This document shows positions 11,186 through 24,159 of a stretch of 64,000 bases of DNA, one piece after another. The stretch comes from Undaria pinnatifida (taxonomy: Eukaryota; Sar; Phaeophyceae; Laminariales; Alariaceae). The notes beneath the pieces are model-generated. The model searched no databases, had not been told where the DNA came from, and worked only from the letters and a program-made list of their open reading frames with translations. The position numbers were made by a program, and so were the translations under genes. Location: NCBI GenBank assembly GCA_012845835.1, contig JABAKD010000023.1, positions 13,312,362 through 13,376,361 of the forward strand, read 5' to 3'. Numbering within the stretch: position 1 is the stretch's first letter; each line of letters starts with the position of its first letter.

Positions 11186-11418
11186 TTTTTGAGAGATAAG
11201 ACCCTGATATTTTGCACACACGTGTTGAATGTGCCTCTGCCTGCCCTTAACGATACGCTTCTGTTTTGTTTTCGTCGGAAATGTGGGATGCCTTAAGACC
11301 CAACATACAAATATATACAAGAACCAAAATATATGGCGCAAAAAAAACAAAGCAAAATCGTTAAGGGTTCGGCAGAGGAGCAGTGAACACGTGCAAAAAA
11401 TTAGGGTATATCTCCCAA
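11186..11418. mobile_element. Fold-back element with long imperfect inverted arms
   Basis: The left arm (about 11186-11275) and the complement of the right arm (about 11335-11418) align in order. Shared blocks are GAGA, ACCCT, TTTTGCAC, ACGTGTT, CCTCTGCC, CCTTAACGAT and a following GCTT-TGTTTTGTTTT. A spacer of about 60 bases separates them. The element could be a decayed MITE or a long RNA hairpin source. No target duplication was identified. Confidence 0.6.
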
Positions 11419-11439
11419 ATAACCAAATTAACGGCGTCG

Positions 11440-13390
11440 ACATTGATTAATTGCACTCTGAAGAAATCTGGGGTGATAAGCTTGATCCAACCTGTAAGCA
11501 GCCGACAACAGTGCAGCGCTTTTTTTTTTTCTTGTACTTGAAAGCAGAAAACAAAGAACGAAAGGGACCCAAACATCGCATATATGTGAGAAAAGGGGAG
11601 TACCAACCAGAGACCACGTCAGATGGTGAAATACTGTAGTGGTTTCGCAACAATTAGGGATGGTGAAATAGTGGTTTCGCCAGTACGGCCTCTTGAAAAA
11701 AACGAACGCACAGCAAGAAAACGGCACAGAAGTAGCACACAGCCACTGAAGGCGAGCGAGCTGTATGGAAGTGGAAGCGCGCTCATCTGGCAAATAACAA
11801 AAAAAGACTGGAAACCCCTGCGATGACATTTTTTTCTTTAATGCCCGGTGTTGACGTTATTAGGCGCAACACCAACTAGATCAAGGCGATATGCGGGAGT
11901 TTGCCGTCCTGGTGTAACCATGCGACCGTCCTGGAACCAGCGACGACTTGAAATACTGAAACTCAATAGAAAGCGTACGAGCCCGCCACTAATATCGCTA
12001 TGCTGTACGTAGCGTACGTCGTTGTTAATCGCGGATAGACACCAGCACGATGTAAGCAGCGCATCCCCCAGCGCCATGTAGCTGTTAGATGGTGTACTGT
12101 ACGGTTGGTACAAGCAACTAGTTCCAGCAATCCGCAAGCCTCACCTAAACTACATCGAAAGTAGTCCTGTTAGAAGAACTGTGCTATCAAGGCTTGAGTT
12201 CTCCTGTTTGCTGCTGTTACAACAGTGTACATGGCAGCAGCATCGGTGGATCAAAACGAACGCGATATACGTACACCGCCGAAGCGCTAAATCGCGAACC
12301 CATTATGAAATCCATGCCATATGTCCAGCACCAGGTACTCTTCGACCTGCCCCCCATGCGGTGCCTTTTAGACTTTCCTCGGTTCCTCGTAATCTCAAGT
12401 GTCACATAATCCTCCTCACGCGCCAAGTCGGCGGGCAAACAAGCTAAGGGTGGAGAAGGGCCAGGCTGCACTGGAGCGCTAGAGGCTGCCACTATCTGCG
12501 CTCCGTTGAAAAGAAGCATTTCGCCGTTTCGGCGGGCTTGCGCGAAATTCTCCGACTCGTTTAATCCTGCAACGAAGGGCTTATAAACAAAAAGCCTTCC
12601 GAGGAAACCACCCCTTCCTGGGTGGCGACATTCGACAAAGACGCCCGGTTTTCAAGCGGGGTGAGTACTCTCCCAACTCCACCCATGCCGTATCCCCACT
12701 GATGCTGGAAATTGCCTGCGACTGGCGCCCCGTGACACAAGCCTGGAGCCAGTTCACGTCAGTAGATCTCAGGTGTGGAGCATATCTGTACCTGATGTAG
12801 CATATTCAACTAATGAAAAGGTGACCGCACGCACCTGTCATTAGTTATCTTGCTGGCAGTTCACAGCCTTTTTCAAGGTCCACAGCACAAATATATTGAC
12901 CCATCAGAATCGCCTTTCCCCAGCATTCTCAGCCTGGCCAGGTTTGTACCGTTGACGACGCAACGCTTGAATATCATGAGATTAAGGTTAAAGGGCCCCT
13001 GAGTTGAAGACAACAACGCTCGATTTTTTCGGTAGTGTTGGCTTCGTCTTTTTTAACGCAGCAACACTGAACATGGCATATTTCAACAGTAGCGAAATAT
13101 TTGGACAACCCACCACACAGGACATGTATCTATTAGTAGAATATTGGTAAAAAGCGTTGGGCTTGGTTCAGGAAGGGTGACCAGTAATTACTGCTGTGTT
13201 TGCGCCATGTGTCGAAGTTGCTCCGACATGAGAAACTTGATTCGTGTTAGTTTCTACCGTTTGTTATGGCCGCACAGAGTAGTTCCTACGGTTGGAATAG
13301 GTGCCCACGTAGGGTGACCTACTCGTGGTGCCTCGGTGTTGTCCCCGGTATCTGTTTAAAAACAGTATACGCAGCCTCACAGTCTTTCAT
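11440..13390. other. Intergenic with a small direct repeat
   Basis: A short direct repeat, GGTGAAATA...GTGGTTTCGC, occurs at 11622-11646 and 11660-11680. From 12520 to 13390 there is no ORF of note and no repeat I can see. Confidence 0.45.
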
Positions 13391-13454
13391 TTGTGAAATC
13401 CACCTACGATGAGCAGAGGTACGTGGAGCTTGATCTTCGTAGGGCCGTTTCCTA

Positions 13455-14048
13455 TAGACTACAGTCGGATTCCGTCAGTTTATGTCAGGCCTTCTTGAGT
13501 GGAATTTCATTCGACTGGATTCTTCTCTGCGTCCTTTTTATCGCCAGTAAAGTCTGTGTTTTTGATATGTTTTATTTCTGGCGGCGGTTGGTGAGAGGGA
13601 GTACCGCTGTATTGCAGTCGAAAAACAGGTCGAAACGCTGAGTTTCGTGCGTTCTCTGCGAGCAACGTATTGTTCTCACGAGACGAACATTTGTTCACGC
13701 AGGTTAGTGGCATTGTACTTAGCCGACAGCCTCCAAGTCTACATTCTGGGCGTTGCACCCATTGGAGAACCGCCACAGTCCCTTCGGCGTAGCCGTTGTA
13801 GACGTACAGACATCGTTGCCGTGCGCTACAGCCATCGTGCGTTATGTCCAGCTGGCCAGTAGAGCGAGGATTGCGCCACTCCGGATTGCGATCAGAACCA
13901 GAAGCTAACAGCAGTTATCGCAACCAACCGAGCGTCGGCGATGTTGTACACACTGATGTGTTTTACCTGGGAATGGTGTGTGGGCGTGTGGGTGTGTGTT
14001 TTGTGGTTGGATGAGCAGTGCGATGGGTGCTACGAACACGTTTATCAT
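13455..14048 (+). repeat. Duplicated unit D, copy A
   Basis: This aligns in order with 14495-15072, about 1 kb downstream. Shared blocks include CAGTCGGATTCCG, CGACTGGATTCTTCT, GGCGGTTGGTG, CGAGCAACG and a GTGTGTG-rich tail followed by a GATGCGAT-like end. Both copies keep a similarly placed ORF (13647-13862 and 14677-14883) with TN, an R-LVAL/G-L-LA block, the block GVA, and EPP in the same order. No function is recognised. Confidence 0.6.
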
Positions 14049-14219
14049 ACCTTCGTGTTTGTTTTTTCTTCTTTATAGTCATGTTATGCATAGTCATCAA
14101 AACCCATAGTAACGACTGTAAGATTGAATTGATGCTAAACCCAAAAATCTTAACCCTCCTTCCATAAGGGCCGTTACTGGGAAAACAAAAAGAAGAATGT
14201 AGTCTTGGGATAGGCAATG

Positions 14220-14490
14220 GTCAGGTTAGTTATACAGCGTCAAACACTATTCTATCATGGCTTCAACGTTTTGTGATTCCCTATTGGAGACGTCATCCCT
14301 CCAGGCCCAACGTTAGAACCATCTCTTTGGAGGCGGTGAAAAGGAGGGTAATCTATACACACTTTTTTTTTGTCTTATGCGGGATTGATAAGTAGCTTTT
14401 TTTCGTCCGGATTTTTTTTATTTTTTTTCTCGCCTGTTCTTAAACGGTCAATTTGCCACTAAAAAAATTGACTAAAGCATTCTTAAGCCA
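14220..14490. other. Spacer with T tracts
   Basis: Contains T homopolymers at 14364-14373 and 14410-14432. No gene is seen. Confidence 0.4.
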
Positions 14491-14494
14491 TTTC

Positions 14495-15072
14495 TTATGC
14501 AGTCGGATTCCGCCAGTCGAAAACGGCACTTTTCGACTGGACTTTTTTCCGACTGGATTCTTCTGGTCCTTCTTCTTATCGTCAGTCAAGTTGATTTTTA
14601 GTTTTTGGGCTCTTCCTAGAGGCGGTTGGTGTGAGGGCGTACTGCTGTACAGCAGGCGAAATCGGTTGGCAGCTCTGTGCTTCGCGCTGTCTCCGCGAGC
14701 AACGGCTCGACGAACCTTCGTCCCAGAGATTTGGTGGGTTTGGGCTTAGCCGAAAGCCGCCAAAGCTACGTTCGTGGAGTTGCACTCAGCCTTGAGCCGC
14801 CAAAGCTACAGCACGGGCAGCTGTTGTTGGCAGCATGGGATCGAGACCGCGCGCTTCTGCTGTCGTGTGATAGACGCTGCTAGCGAGCGGAACTAGGAAT
14901 GCGCCACGCTGACTTGCTGCGAGAAGCAACAACAGGGATAGCCAAGCCAGCGTCAGCGCCTTGTATGATACTGCAGTGCGGTACCTGGTATGGGTGTGTG
15001 TCCGTGTGGCCGTGTGAGTGTGTGTTTGGTGGTGGGATGGGCGATGCGATCGGTTCAAAAAACACGTGTAAA
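14495..15072 (+). repeat. Duplicated unit D, copy B
   Basis: The second copy of unit D; see copy A. It is preceded and followed by many CAGTCGAAAA/TTTTCGACTG palindromic motifs that are sparse around copy A. This suggests that the motif array grew at one copy only. Confidence 0.6.
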
Positions 15073-15075
15073 ACT

Positions 15076-15310
15076 TTTTCGACTGAGTTTTTCGACTGGA
15101 GGATCCAGTCGAAAATGTCGAGTTTTTCGACTGGATCCGGCAGTCGGAATTCTCGGTAAAAAAAAAATGTTGAGTCGAAAAAGCCCTTTTTCTACTGCAT
15201 AAGAAAGCCCGATTTGGGCTTCAGTCGAAAATGGCCGTTTTCGACTGACAAATCCGACTGCATAAGAAATATCCTTACAGAGGCTTATGATAGCTTTTTC
15301 GACTCAGCTT
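15076..15310. repeat. Array of TTTTCGACTG/CAGTCGAAAA palindromes
   Basis: The motif TTTTCGACTG and its complement alternate about ten times. Local hairpins form, for example TTTTTCGACTGG followed after five bases by CCAGTCGAAAA. No gene. Confidence 0.75.
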
Positions 15311-15319
15311 TCACCACCT

Positions 15320-16350
15320 GTGTTTTCCGGCTGGCGGATGAAATCCTAACAGCACTTCGCTGGGATGCCAAAAGTGTGAATCGGATGTGAATTGCCTGTG
15401 AACTGTACTTGAAACGTTATAAAGGCGTCAATGCCTTCTACCCGTAGTGCTGTAAATACCGTGCGAGTCTTTAACGCCTTTACAACTGGAAACCCGTTTT
15501 GGGGGACAAGTTTACTTGAATTTAGTATAAGGAGGGGTTTTGGGGTATATATAGGGGTTAAATTCAAGTGGAATACTCGGTAACTAAACGATGGGTTGGC
15601 AGCTTTGAATGCACACATCACGAGCAAGTTCGAGTTATCAAATCCACCGTGGTCTTATTTATTAGCACGACAGGCTGAAAAACAGAGCACGGGTATGCGT
15701 TGTTTTCTGCACCCACCAGTATTTGCCCGCCCAGCAACTAGGCTTCTAGACGATAGACTTTCGACCTACTTATTGAGTACGAATATTAGGAGGGGAGCAT
15801 CCGATCCCACACTTACACCGATTTGTCGAGACTGCTTCTTCCTGCTGCTCGCTCACACAGCCATCAAACCATCAACCCGCATGGGCTTTGCGAGAAACAG
15901 GTGACAACCGTTTGACCTGTGTTGTAGATCCCATTGTCGCTCTTGACTAACAATTTCTACTCAATACAGCTTGAAATTGGCGTAGCTCAATTGTTTATAG
16001 AGGATTGAGTGGCGCGAACTGCCGTGGTCACAAGCTGGACACCATCGTAGTGGCAGCAGAGAGCACTATATATTTTATCGCGTTCCAGTTGCAGTAGATG
16101 CGTGGGCAATGTTTTCCCGAAACGTCTGTCGGTTGAATACGAGCTGCAAAGCGCTTACTACTTCCTACGTCTCACGCATGATGCCAGCCGAGTGCCCTGA
16201 AATTCCGAATCGCCGTCAGCTTGTTTCAGCAGTTTTTTTTTTGGAATGGAACGTAAGCAATAGACCATTCATTTGTGTTCCGCACTCGCGCTACCCCTGG
16301 GTTAGCTTCGTACGGGTATGAGTATGAGGAAATTCCAGCTTTGCCACCTT
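15320..16350. other. Intergenic, nothing recognised
   Basis: Short ORFs only, with no domain and no repeat recognised. Confidence 0.4.
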
Positions 16351-16379
16351 TGCCACAAATGTAATACAGTAGGAACATG

Positions 16380-17170
16380 GCTTTCATCCCTTCCTTTTCC
16401 GAACTCCAATCCCATCGGCCGAGGATCGACCCCCCACCCGCCCTCGGCCATTCATTGAGAAACGCGCGAACGGCGAAGGTTTCCCATTGGGGCACCCTCC
16501 ACCCAGTCCCACCACACCAAGGGAGGATTGTTCCCCATCCCCGATTCGTACTTCCTTCCGTTTTTGTTCAACTCCGACTGTCCGTGAACGAAAGTTGAGT
16601 TCCCACGTTTGTATACCGCCCCGCACGACGAGCAAACCCCAACCTACCTGTATGATCAATGATGGGCTAGGCCGCGTAGACCGAGCGAAACGCAGGGATG
16701 ATATAGTCTCATCCCCTATTCAGAAACCCCTCCGTATAGATGCAACCGTTGCACCCCGGGGATGCGGGCTGGAATCCCCTGGGTCTGAACCTCGCCGCAC
16801 AATGATGAAACCAAAATCACGCGCTGCGCGATCTCCGATAGGCTAGGACGGGTATAGCGGGCGCCACCCTGAGAGGATATGGACTCAATCCTGGATGCCT
16901 CTGGTTTTCTACAAGTGCAACACCCGATGAAAGAAAATGACACTGTCACGGGCATGCACGGCCCCGCACAGTGCGGAAACCCCAACAGCTATGACCTATA
17001 GCCTGGTCGCGGCCCGTGTACACAGCCAGCGCTACCCAGGGAGGATACAGCCCAGTCGCTGTTTCGGAGACCCGTTCATGAGTCTCTAACGCTGAACACT
17101 GGGGGACGGAAACGGAAATCCTCCTTGTTTATACCGGCCTGCACGGTGTGAACACCCAACCTAATGACCC
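16380..17170. repeat. C-rich region with three degenerate related segments
   Basis: Segments near 16610-16660, 16955-17000 and 17130-17170 share a GCC-x-GCAC...ACCC-AAC...TATGA/AATGA pattern. This suggests an old, decayed dispersed repeat. The proline-rich ORFs here follow base composition. Confidence 0.35.
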
Positions 17171-18655
17171 CAAACGTCGAAGAAGTTTCAAGGAATGATC
17201 CAAAGCTCGAGAACGATTCGAACATAAGTCAAAGTCTAGCGATTTAGAAACTCACACACGAAGTTCAAGGCAAGGAAAAAGTTGTACGAAACAACACCGG
17301 AAGGCTTTCCAAAAAATGTTTCCCTGTCTACACAGCATATTACATCACAGTGACTTCTAACAAAGTTCGAAGCCCTCACGAATTTCTCGATAGCACCGCG
17401 ACCGACACTAAGGGCCGTTCAAATCGGAGATGTGAATTTATTAAATTTCCTTTTTTTTTTCCAGGATTTCCAGTATAAAACGTCTGCATTATGATCCAGC
17501 GCGGGGTTGTTTTTGCGTTTTTTTCCTTATTTTCGAAAGCCGAGCCATAGAGCAAGAACGTCACTACCCACACCAGCACTCACGCTCGTCGTCTAATATA
17601 GGCAGGGGTTTCCTCATCACTTTCCGCCGAGTTTTCCGGACCACCTTAACCCGTGAAAAGCGTCACTTAACGTTCTTGAGATTAGTATGCAACCCAAAAA
17701 AAATGTGCACATGCGACGGAACAAGTTATAATTTTGTATCTCTGTTATCGTCTCATAAATACGGCCATGAGCACAGCCAACCCCCAGATAGCACAACGTC
17801 GAAAGACTGCCGGCCAGCTGAAACAGTAGACATATCCGTGTGTGCAGTACATCCATCTACGCCGCACAGCTGTGGCTCTTCGTGGTTGTTGTTCTAGGGG
17901 CCAGCTCTTTGTAGTCCACTGCGCTTCCCTATTTATTCTATGCACGTCGTCAGATTGATTCATTTTGAACGCAAATATTAGGGCCGTCTGTATTACATGT
18001 TATTTCATCAGCGGCCCTTACTTTTCTAATTTATCATCATAGCCCTTTGTGCTTTCTGCCCCGGGCCCATTTATCCGTGAGTCAACGGCATAGAGCATGC
18101 AGAGAACACAATCATCGCTATGATACGACCGCGCCCAGCCAGCGGCACAGGCACCAACTGGCAGCATTATGGGCTTGTGGCTTACGATATGCATTTGTTG
18201 TGTTCTCCTTCTGTGGCTGTACAGCAAGAAAGAGATGAGTTAATTCGTAATCAAACTTCAATAGAGAAAGAAGGCTGGTATAATTGAGAAGAACAAGATT
18301 CTAAAGGAAAAGACGACAGCAGGGCCAACTCCCACTCGCACGATAGCGCTCATCCGCACACGAACCCACCCACTAATCCGCCCATCAACACGCTCACCCA
18401 CCTAACAATTCAGAGGCACACGTAAGGATAGTCCAGCAGTGTGGCCGAAGACGCCTCACCAGAACGGTATTTCGATTAATTAACCCCTCCCTCTCGCTCC
18501 GTTCACCTTTCTTTGTGCTGCAGTCGAAATTTCTTCTTGGTCGATCATGCTTCCGGCAGTGTAGGTAATGCGAATATCTGCATTAGGTCTACCATACTGC
18601 GACAACGGCAATGGACGAAGCGAAGGGAAAATACCCGCCCCTCTTCGATGCAAAC
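17171..18655. other. Intergenic, nothing recognised
   Basis: Short ORFs on both strands, none with a recognisable domain. No element boundary is found. Confidence 0.4.
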
Positions 18656-18662
18656 TCTCGAC

Positions 18663-18712
18663 ATGCAGTATGCTGCAGTATGCTGCAGTATGCTGCAGTA
18701 TGCTGCAGTATC
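18663..18712 (+). repeat. 10-bp minisatellite TGCAGTATGC
   Basis: About five tandem copies of a 10-bp unit contain CTGCAG. A (TA)n tract follows at about 18765-18815. Confidence 0.85.
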
Positions 18713-18819
18713 TCCACCGTCACTGAAGTAGTAGGTTGCAGATGCTATCGCATGATATCGCACCTCACATATATATATAGATATATATATATATATATAT
18801 ATCTATATCTATAAAATAA

Positions 18820-20340
18820 AACTATTACTGGCCTACGTTGATTTGGACAAAAAGAAAATTACCGGGTAATGTTTGTTCAACTGCGACGAAAATAATCTCG
18901 CGTAAAAAAACTTCTCCTACGGCGGCTTGAATGTTGTGCGAAAAAAATGGTGTTCTGCGCTCCGCGCGACGAACCTCGCGGCAACTGTTGCGCGAAACGC
19001 TTACGTTGAACCATAAATATTGCGCCCGCGCAAGGGCAAAACCACTAGTTTATGCATTGGTACGTACACCAACAAACAGATGCGTCTGGTTCGCTCCGAT
19101 CCAATACCTGAAAACGGTTTTCGTCATTAAACTAAATCGAATATTTTTGTGTGGAGAGTTCGAACTTGTTCTATAGAGTAGACTGTTGTTGACATTATCA
19201 CCTTCACCCCTTTTCAAGGCTTCGATTGACCTCGGCACACAGGGTCTTTCCTCTACGGCAGAGGGCGCAGAGGCCCGGGACCGCGGATGATAATCCTTCT
19301 TTTGTGTTGCATTCTGGTGGTTCTGGTGGTAGTACTTTTGTTAAGTGGTTATACACGCCAGCAAACGCACAACCGGCCTCGTGGATATCACACTGGGTTC
19401 GGATTATAACGTGATTTTCAAGAAGAGTTTGGACCATGTGAGGAGCGTACACCGACGAGTGTTTCTAGCAGCTGCTGCCTTGTGAGTTTGAAATAACCCC
19501 GGCAGTTGGTCGCTGCTGGTAACCGCGTATGACCAGAGATCGAGGGGGACAAACTGTTACTTGATGGTTTGGTAGTGTGGTGGTGGTGTGGTACTGCTGC
19601 AGCTGTGGCGTAGCCACGCCCAAGTACATGCATTTGATCAAAATATCAACAATTGTCAAACTACCCCAGCCTTGACCTACCCGCCAACTTGTCAAATCGA
19701 CAGATGGCAGTCTCCGAAAAAGACAACTGGACGTACTGCAGCGGAGATGCTGAGTGTTGGGCGGCTGTCTGCGGCGTCAATTCTTTGAGCGTCTAAGTTG
19801 CGCCCGTCTCCATCGCTGGCATGTGCGCCGTGTACGTGGGTGGGCCACCAGTAAGAATGTCTCACAGAAGCAACGCACTCGCAGCGTCATGGTCGGTGCT
19901 TTTTTTTTTTTTCATCCCATTTTTCTCCCACGTACCACTACGTTCGCCCGCCCGCGCTACCAGCATTAGTCGTTGTTATTAACTCAGATCCAGGGTCACA
20001 TGGCAGTTACAGCCAATATCAGTTTCTATCAGTCGTTGTTAAATTGCTGTTTCGATTATCCGCCACGACGGATGAGTATGTAACCGTCCCTGATAGGGCG
20101 CCTTCCCTCACCCCCCTCTTATAGTTCAACCGACAACAACATCATTTCACTGCCATCAGCTACATCTTCATAGCTCCGGGGGCCTGCGTGGGCACTTATA
20201 TTCCGACCTTGCGCCATTCCCCAAGACCCTTCCTTGAGAGGAACCTTGCACTTTACTACTTTTAACACTTTTGTGTTCGAAAATTGGTCTTTATGCGATT
20301 GGACTTGTCCTCTTTTTTACCCTTTCACGGTACAGGTGCA
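18820..20340. other. Intergenic, nothing recognised
   Basis: Short ORFs only. A short GGTTCTGGTGGT duplication lies near 19317-19330. No gene is supported. Confidence 0.4.
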
Positions 20341-20344
20341 ACAC

Positions 20345-20580
20345 ATCTTATCTGAGGTTCCTCCGTCAAAGAGGTTAAGGCAAGAGTATCTCCCGAACGC
20401 TTATTTGGAGACAGAATATACCGCTACCAGAGATAAAGAATCCCATTGCCTATGCATTCAACGTGGAGCACGCAAAAAATGAACTATTTCTGACTAGTTT
20501 GGGCTGAGCAGCCCAGTCATTCAGATAATACTTCACACCAAAAGTTCCACCTCTATACCAATGCACCCGTCTTTTTGTTT
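20345..20580 (+). repeat. Dispersed repeat R3, copy 1
   Basis: Its right half matches the right half of 23235-23460. Shared blocks are TTTCTGAC, TTTGGG, AGCCC, TTCAGATA, GAAAAGT/AAAAGT and ACCTCTA, in order. It begins with a GAGGTTCCTC block also present in copy 3 (56805). No coding content. Confidence 0.55.
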
Positions 20581-20645
20581 CCTTTGTCGATGTGTCTGCT
20601 GTCTTGTTCAGTGCATAGACTACAGACTAATCCTGAGGTGAAGAT

Positions 20646-21005
20646 ATGCATTTGTATACGTATAGTTTTTTATGGACACTGATTACTGTTTTTTTTGTTG
20701 GTGCTGCCGCCGTTGCAGCTACTACTACGCTGTTATCGTTATGTTTGAACGTACATGTGGCTGATGTGGTAGAGCGCGCTGCTGACACGGACAGGTATGC
20801 TTTTCAGGTAATGTTGCGGTCATGGCCTAAATCCACGAGCCAAAAGGGAAAGCAGACAAACTGGTTGAGAGCTACCTACAGTGCAAACGATTGTGAGCAT
20901 TGCGATAGCCCGTGTTTCATTCCATTTGGCGTTATTTCTCTGCACCTTACATTGATTGTTTTTTTCCTTGATCATGTCCGCTGCCACACAAGGCAGTATA
21001 TGTAG
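20646..21005 (+). CDS. Hypothetical ORF, 119 codons, doubtful
   Basis: The ORF starts with a hydrophobic stretch that would score as a signal anchor (LWTLITVFFVGAAAVAATTTLL). After that come a polar middle and a second hydrophobic patch near the C-terminus. I recognise no family. The region is T-rich on this strand, which by itself produces hydrophobic ORFs, so the evidence is weak. Confidence 0.15.
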   Translation: MHLYTYSFLWTLITVFFVGAAAVAATTTLLSLCLNVHVADVVERAADTDRYAFQVMLRSWPKSTSQKGKQTNWLRATYSANDCEHCDSPCFIPFGVISLHLTLIVFFLDHVRCHTRQYM

Positions 21006-23230
21006 CCGGTATGCTGCACTTGTACGGGTGACGCTTAGCGCTTTCACTGTATTCACTGCCACTGCTGCTGCTTACTGTGTTTTTTATCTCTACGTACGAG
21101 CTTGCGGCTGCTTTATATACCCGTCTATTTTGCTCTCGGTGCCGCCGCCGCCGTACGACGAGTGGTGTATACATGCTTAGTGTTGCTGCTATACGAACAG
21201 CTTTGAGTATCGAGTTTGTGTGTGTCTCTTAGCGTTCTACGTTCTTTGTGTCAACTCATACATGATCACCTCTTGCACCCCTTAGCAGTGCGTGATATCG
21301 TATTGATGGCCTCGGGCTGTGTTGAGACTTTTTTTATCGTTACGAGCTTTTGCCGAGGCACAGGCGGACGGCAGCGTTCTGCGGCGACCCCTGCCCTCTT
21401 GCAGTTTAGTGAAGTAAACAGCGGTGTTGCCGTAGTGACCCCCTTTCTCCATGCGTCAGGCTGCTGGAGTCTCCGAAAAAGAAATTATGTTGGTGAAGCC
21501 CACATTTTCTGAAGCCCACCTTTGGGGAGTACACTTGTGTAAAGCACAAAAAAATCACAACCAGCGATACCCCTTGATCGATTAATCCTGCAAAGGCGTT
21601 CTCCGGCGACAGCATCAGCATCACAGCAAGGTTTGCTTGCCTCGACAGCCCAATACAAGTCGTCGCCCTCGGCCGAGTTTCGGCATCAAAGGCGGGGGTT
21701 GTGAGACGACATCTGTGTCGGGAGCTCCCCGGCAGGCCCCCACCGAAGTGCTGCACCTCATGAGCCACTGTTCCGTCCATTCTATTTTGTTCGCAATATC
21801 AACGATTTCTCGACAATCCGGGAACAGAAAATGACGTTGGTACGCTTTGAGGGTCGGCATCTCCGAGCCCAAAAGGAGAGTGTGAGAAGAGGTGGACAGC
21901 GTCAGCGGTTCGCCAACCCTAACCACCCCTCTTGACAGATCGACCACAGGATATGTGCCAAAAACTTGCTACAAACGGGAGTTTCAAAATAAATTTCAGG
22001 TTTCCCCCAAAAGGGGAAGGCACAAAACAGCCCCTCTAAAACTCAATTCGACCAATCACTGCTGTGATAGCTCGAATTCGCACGCATGGACGTAACAACA
22101 ACCGGAAGGGGCTGCTGCGATACCTGACGTCATCGCCGCCTCATAAAAAACATGTGCAGGCCCTGGTGCCCCAGCTAAGTTCTCTGAGGTAACCTCGGCA
22201 GGGTGTCTTATTTGAAACTATTGATCGATGAGCTTGCCAGGCAAGGTATCATAAGCATGGGAAAATACACAGCTAATTGCCACGAAGCTACCAACCAAAC
22301 TCTCGTATGGTGTGCTGTGTGTTGTACCGGGTACGTCGTACGTGGTACACTGGTATCACCGTTGCTTGGTTCCGACCAACGCCGACACAAACAGCAGACA
22401 CTGCGGGCGTCACCGAAGAAAGAGTTGGGTTGCCTTCTGTAGCTCGCGCTCGGGCTTGCCATGGCGTCGTGTAGCGCTAGCTGTGCAGCACGAAGCGCGG
22501 TTCAAGAAACCGCCAACATGTGTAGCCCTCTTTTGCGTTGGATTCCAAGGCCTCCGATCTCGTACAAGAAAGAATGCATCTAAAACAGATGAAAAGGGGA
22601 CCGAAAGAAGAGGCCCATGGTTTTGTTCCACTAGCGAGTTGACACTGCAAAGAACAGCGGCTTGTGCGGAGCAAGTTGCCCTGTGCTGTGCATTGAACTG
22701 TGTGCTTGTAGGTGATGCCACGTTCTGATCGGCCGTACGGACAGGTGAAATTTCCAGGGGAAATTTCCAGGGGGAGGGGGGGGGGGGCATACATGGGGAC
22801 CTAGAGATCGCAATCAACTGAATGAAGAAAGCAAAAAAACGAGTTACACAACACGTGCACAACAATACCTGGTACACGCTGATACTTCGCATCATACATA
22901 CCTGTGGTGCTGCTGCATGTTCGAACAAGAGAACAGCGCAGCACGAAACAGCACCGCACCGCTGGGCAAGGCAGCTAAATGTTGTTGGGCTTGAGCTGAA
23001 CTGGGAGTGCATGCATTGCGATTCATCAATTGATATGGTATGCAGGTTGTGTACAAACCTCTGGTGTTGTAGTAGAGTATCGGCACGGTAACAGCGACGA
23101 CCAGATCAAAGCGGCGGCCGATCAAACGACGGCGGGCGAGCGATCGGGCGACGGCGGGCGAGCGATGACGGTGCCACCCTGTACTGCAGCAGGACGTAGT
23201 AGCCGTGCGCTTCGATAGAGGGGCACCACT
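21006..23230. other. Intergenic, overlapping ORFs of uncertain status
   Basis: Several ORFs of 100-200 codons overlap on both strands (for example minus 21621-21947 and minus 22410-23012). None has a recognisable domain, and opposite strands are open over the same bases, so none is called as a gene. Confidence 0.4.
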
Positions 23231-23234
23231 TTTA

Positions 23235-23460
23235 TATCTGAGGTATCTTCAACTTGGGAGCTTAAGACCCTTCTCAATTTGACTACTGATTTGTAGAAGA
23301 AATATACCTGCTTTATCGCGGATGAAACATCCATCGGCCTAGATACACGACGAAAATCAGGCAAAAAAATGGTTTTTTTCTGACAATTTTGGGTTAAGAA
23401 GCCCCGTTGTTCAGATACCGTTTCAGACGAAAAGTATTACCTCTACCATAGCACGCGTGA
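23235..23460 (+). repeat. Dispersed repeat R3, copy 2
   Basis: The left end, with GAGGTATCTTCAACTTGG and then GAGCTTAAGACC, matches copy 3 at 56808. The right end matches copy 1. It overlaps no convincing ORF. Confidence 0.6.
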
Positions 23461-23799
23461 TCTTGAAACGTTACCTCGTGCAGCCGTAGTACAGCATAGC
23501 ACAGCACAGCACAGAACAGAAGAAAAATGTCCACCAACATCCTCCCCTTGAACCCACAACAATGTGTGTATGTGTGTACGATCAAATATCGAAGATCGAA
23601 CCGCGATGCACCCAGCCTGTCAGATGGTGCCCCGGGGGACGTGGCGAACACTGAAATCGAATGATACCCGACTGTGGCCACAAATGCACCGTGTTTACGC
23701 GGAAGGTTATATCAATCCTTGAACCCTACATATTGTGTAACACTCTATTCGTAAAGGTTTCTTGCTGTTTCGAGACTGGTCAATGCATGCTACCCCCGG

Positions 23800-23850
23800 G
23801 AGGCATGCCACCCTCACCACCCTCACCACCCTCACCACCCTCGCCGCGCT
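23800..23850 (+). repeat. 9-bp minisatellite (CACCACCCT)n
   Basis: Four to five tandem CACCACCCT units. They sit in a GC-rich island (about 23770-24150) where both strands carry ORFs of over 100 codons. I cannot decide whether either is an exon. Confidence 0.8.
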
Positions 23851-24159
23851 CGGCGTCATCTTCCAAGCTTTGCCCGTTCCATGTCCCTTTGAGCCCCGTC
23901 GCCTGCGCGGAGAGATGCGAGCCGTGCCTTGTGGCGCTCGTTCGGACACTTGGCTGCGTCCGGCCTCCATCTCTCAGCCTCTTCCTTTTGACATCCGCTA
24001 TGTCCGGAGGTATAAAACCGGCAATCGTCTTTATGTTGAATTCAAAACGGTCGTTGTTTTCTCGGGCACGTAGAGCTATCCGGCAAAAAAAGAGACACCG
24101 GCCCACCCAAACCCAGTCGCTTTCGCTCGTGCCTCGCGCCCGTGCGGCGGGATAGCGCC

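Noticed and set aside
22410-23012. 200-codon minus-strand ORF
   Set aside because: A plus-strand ORF of 138 codons and two further minus frames are open over the same bases. There is no domain, and it crosses a poly-G tract.
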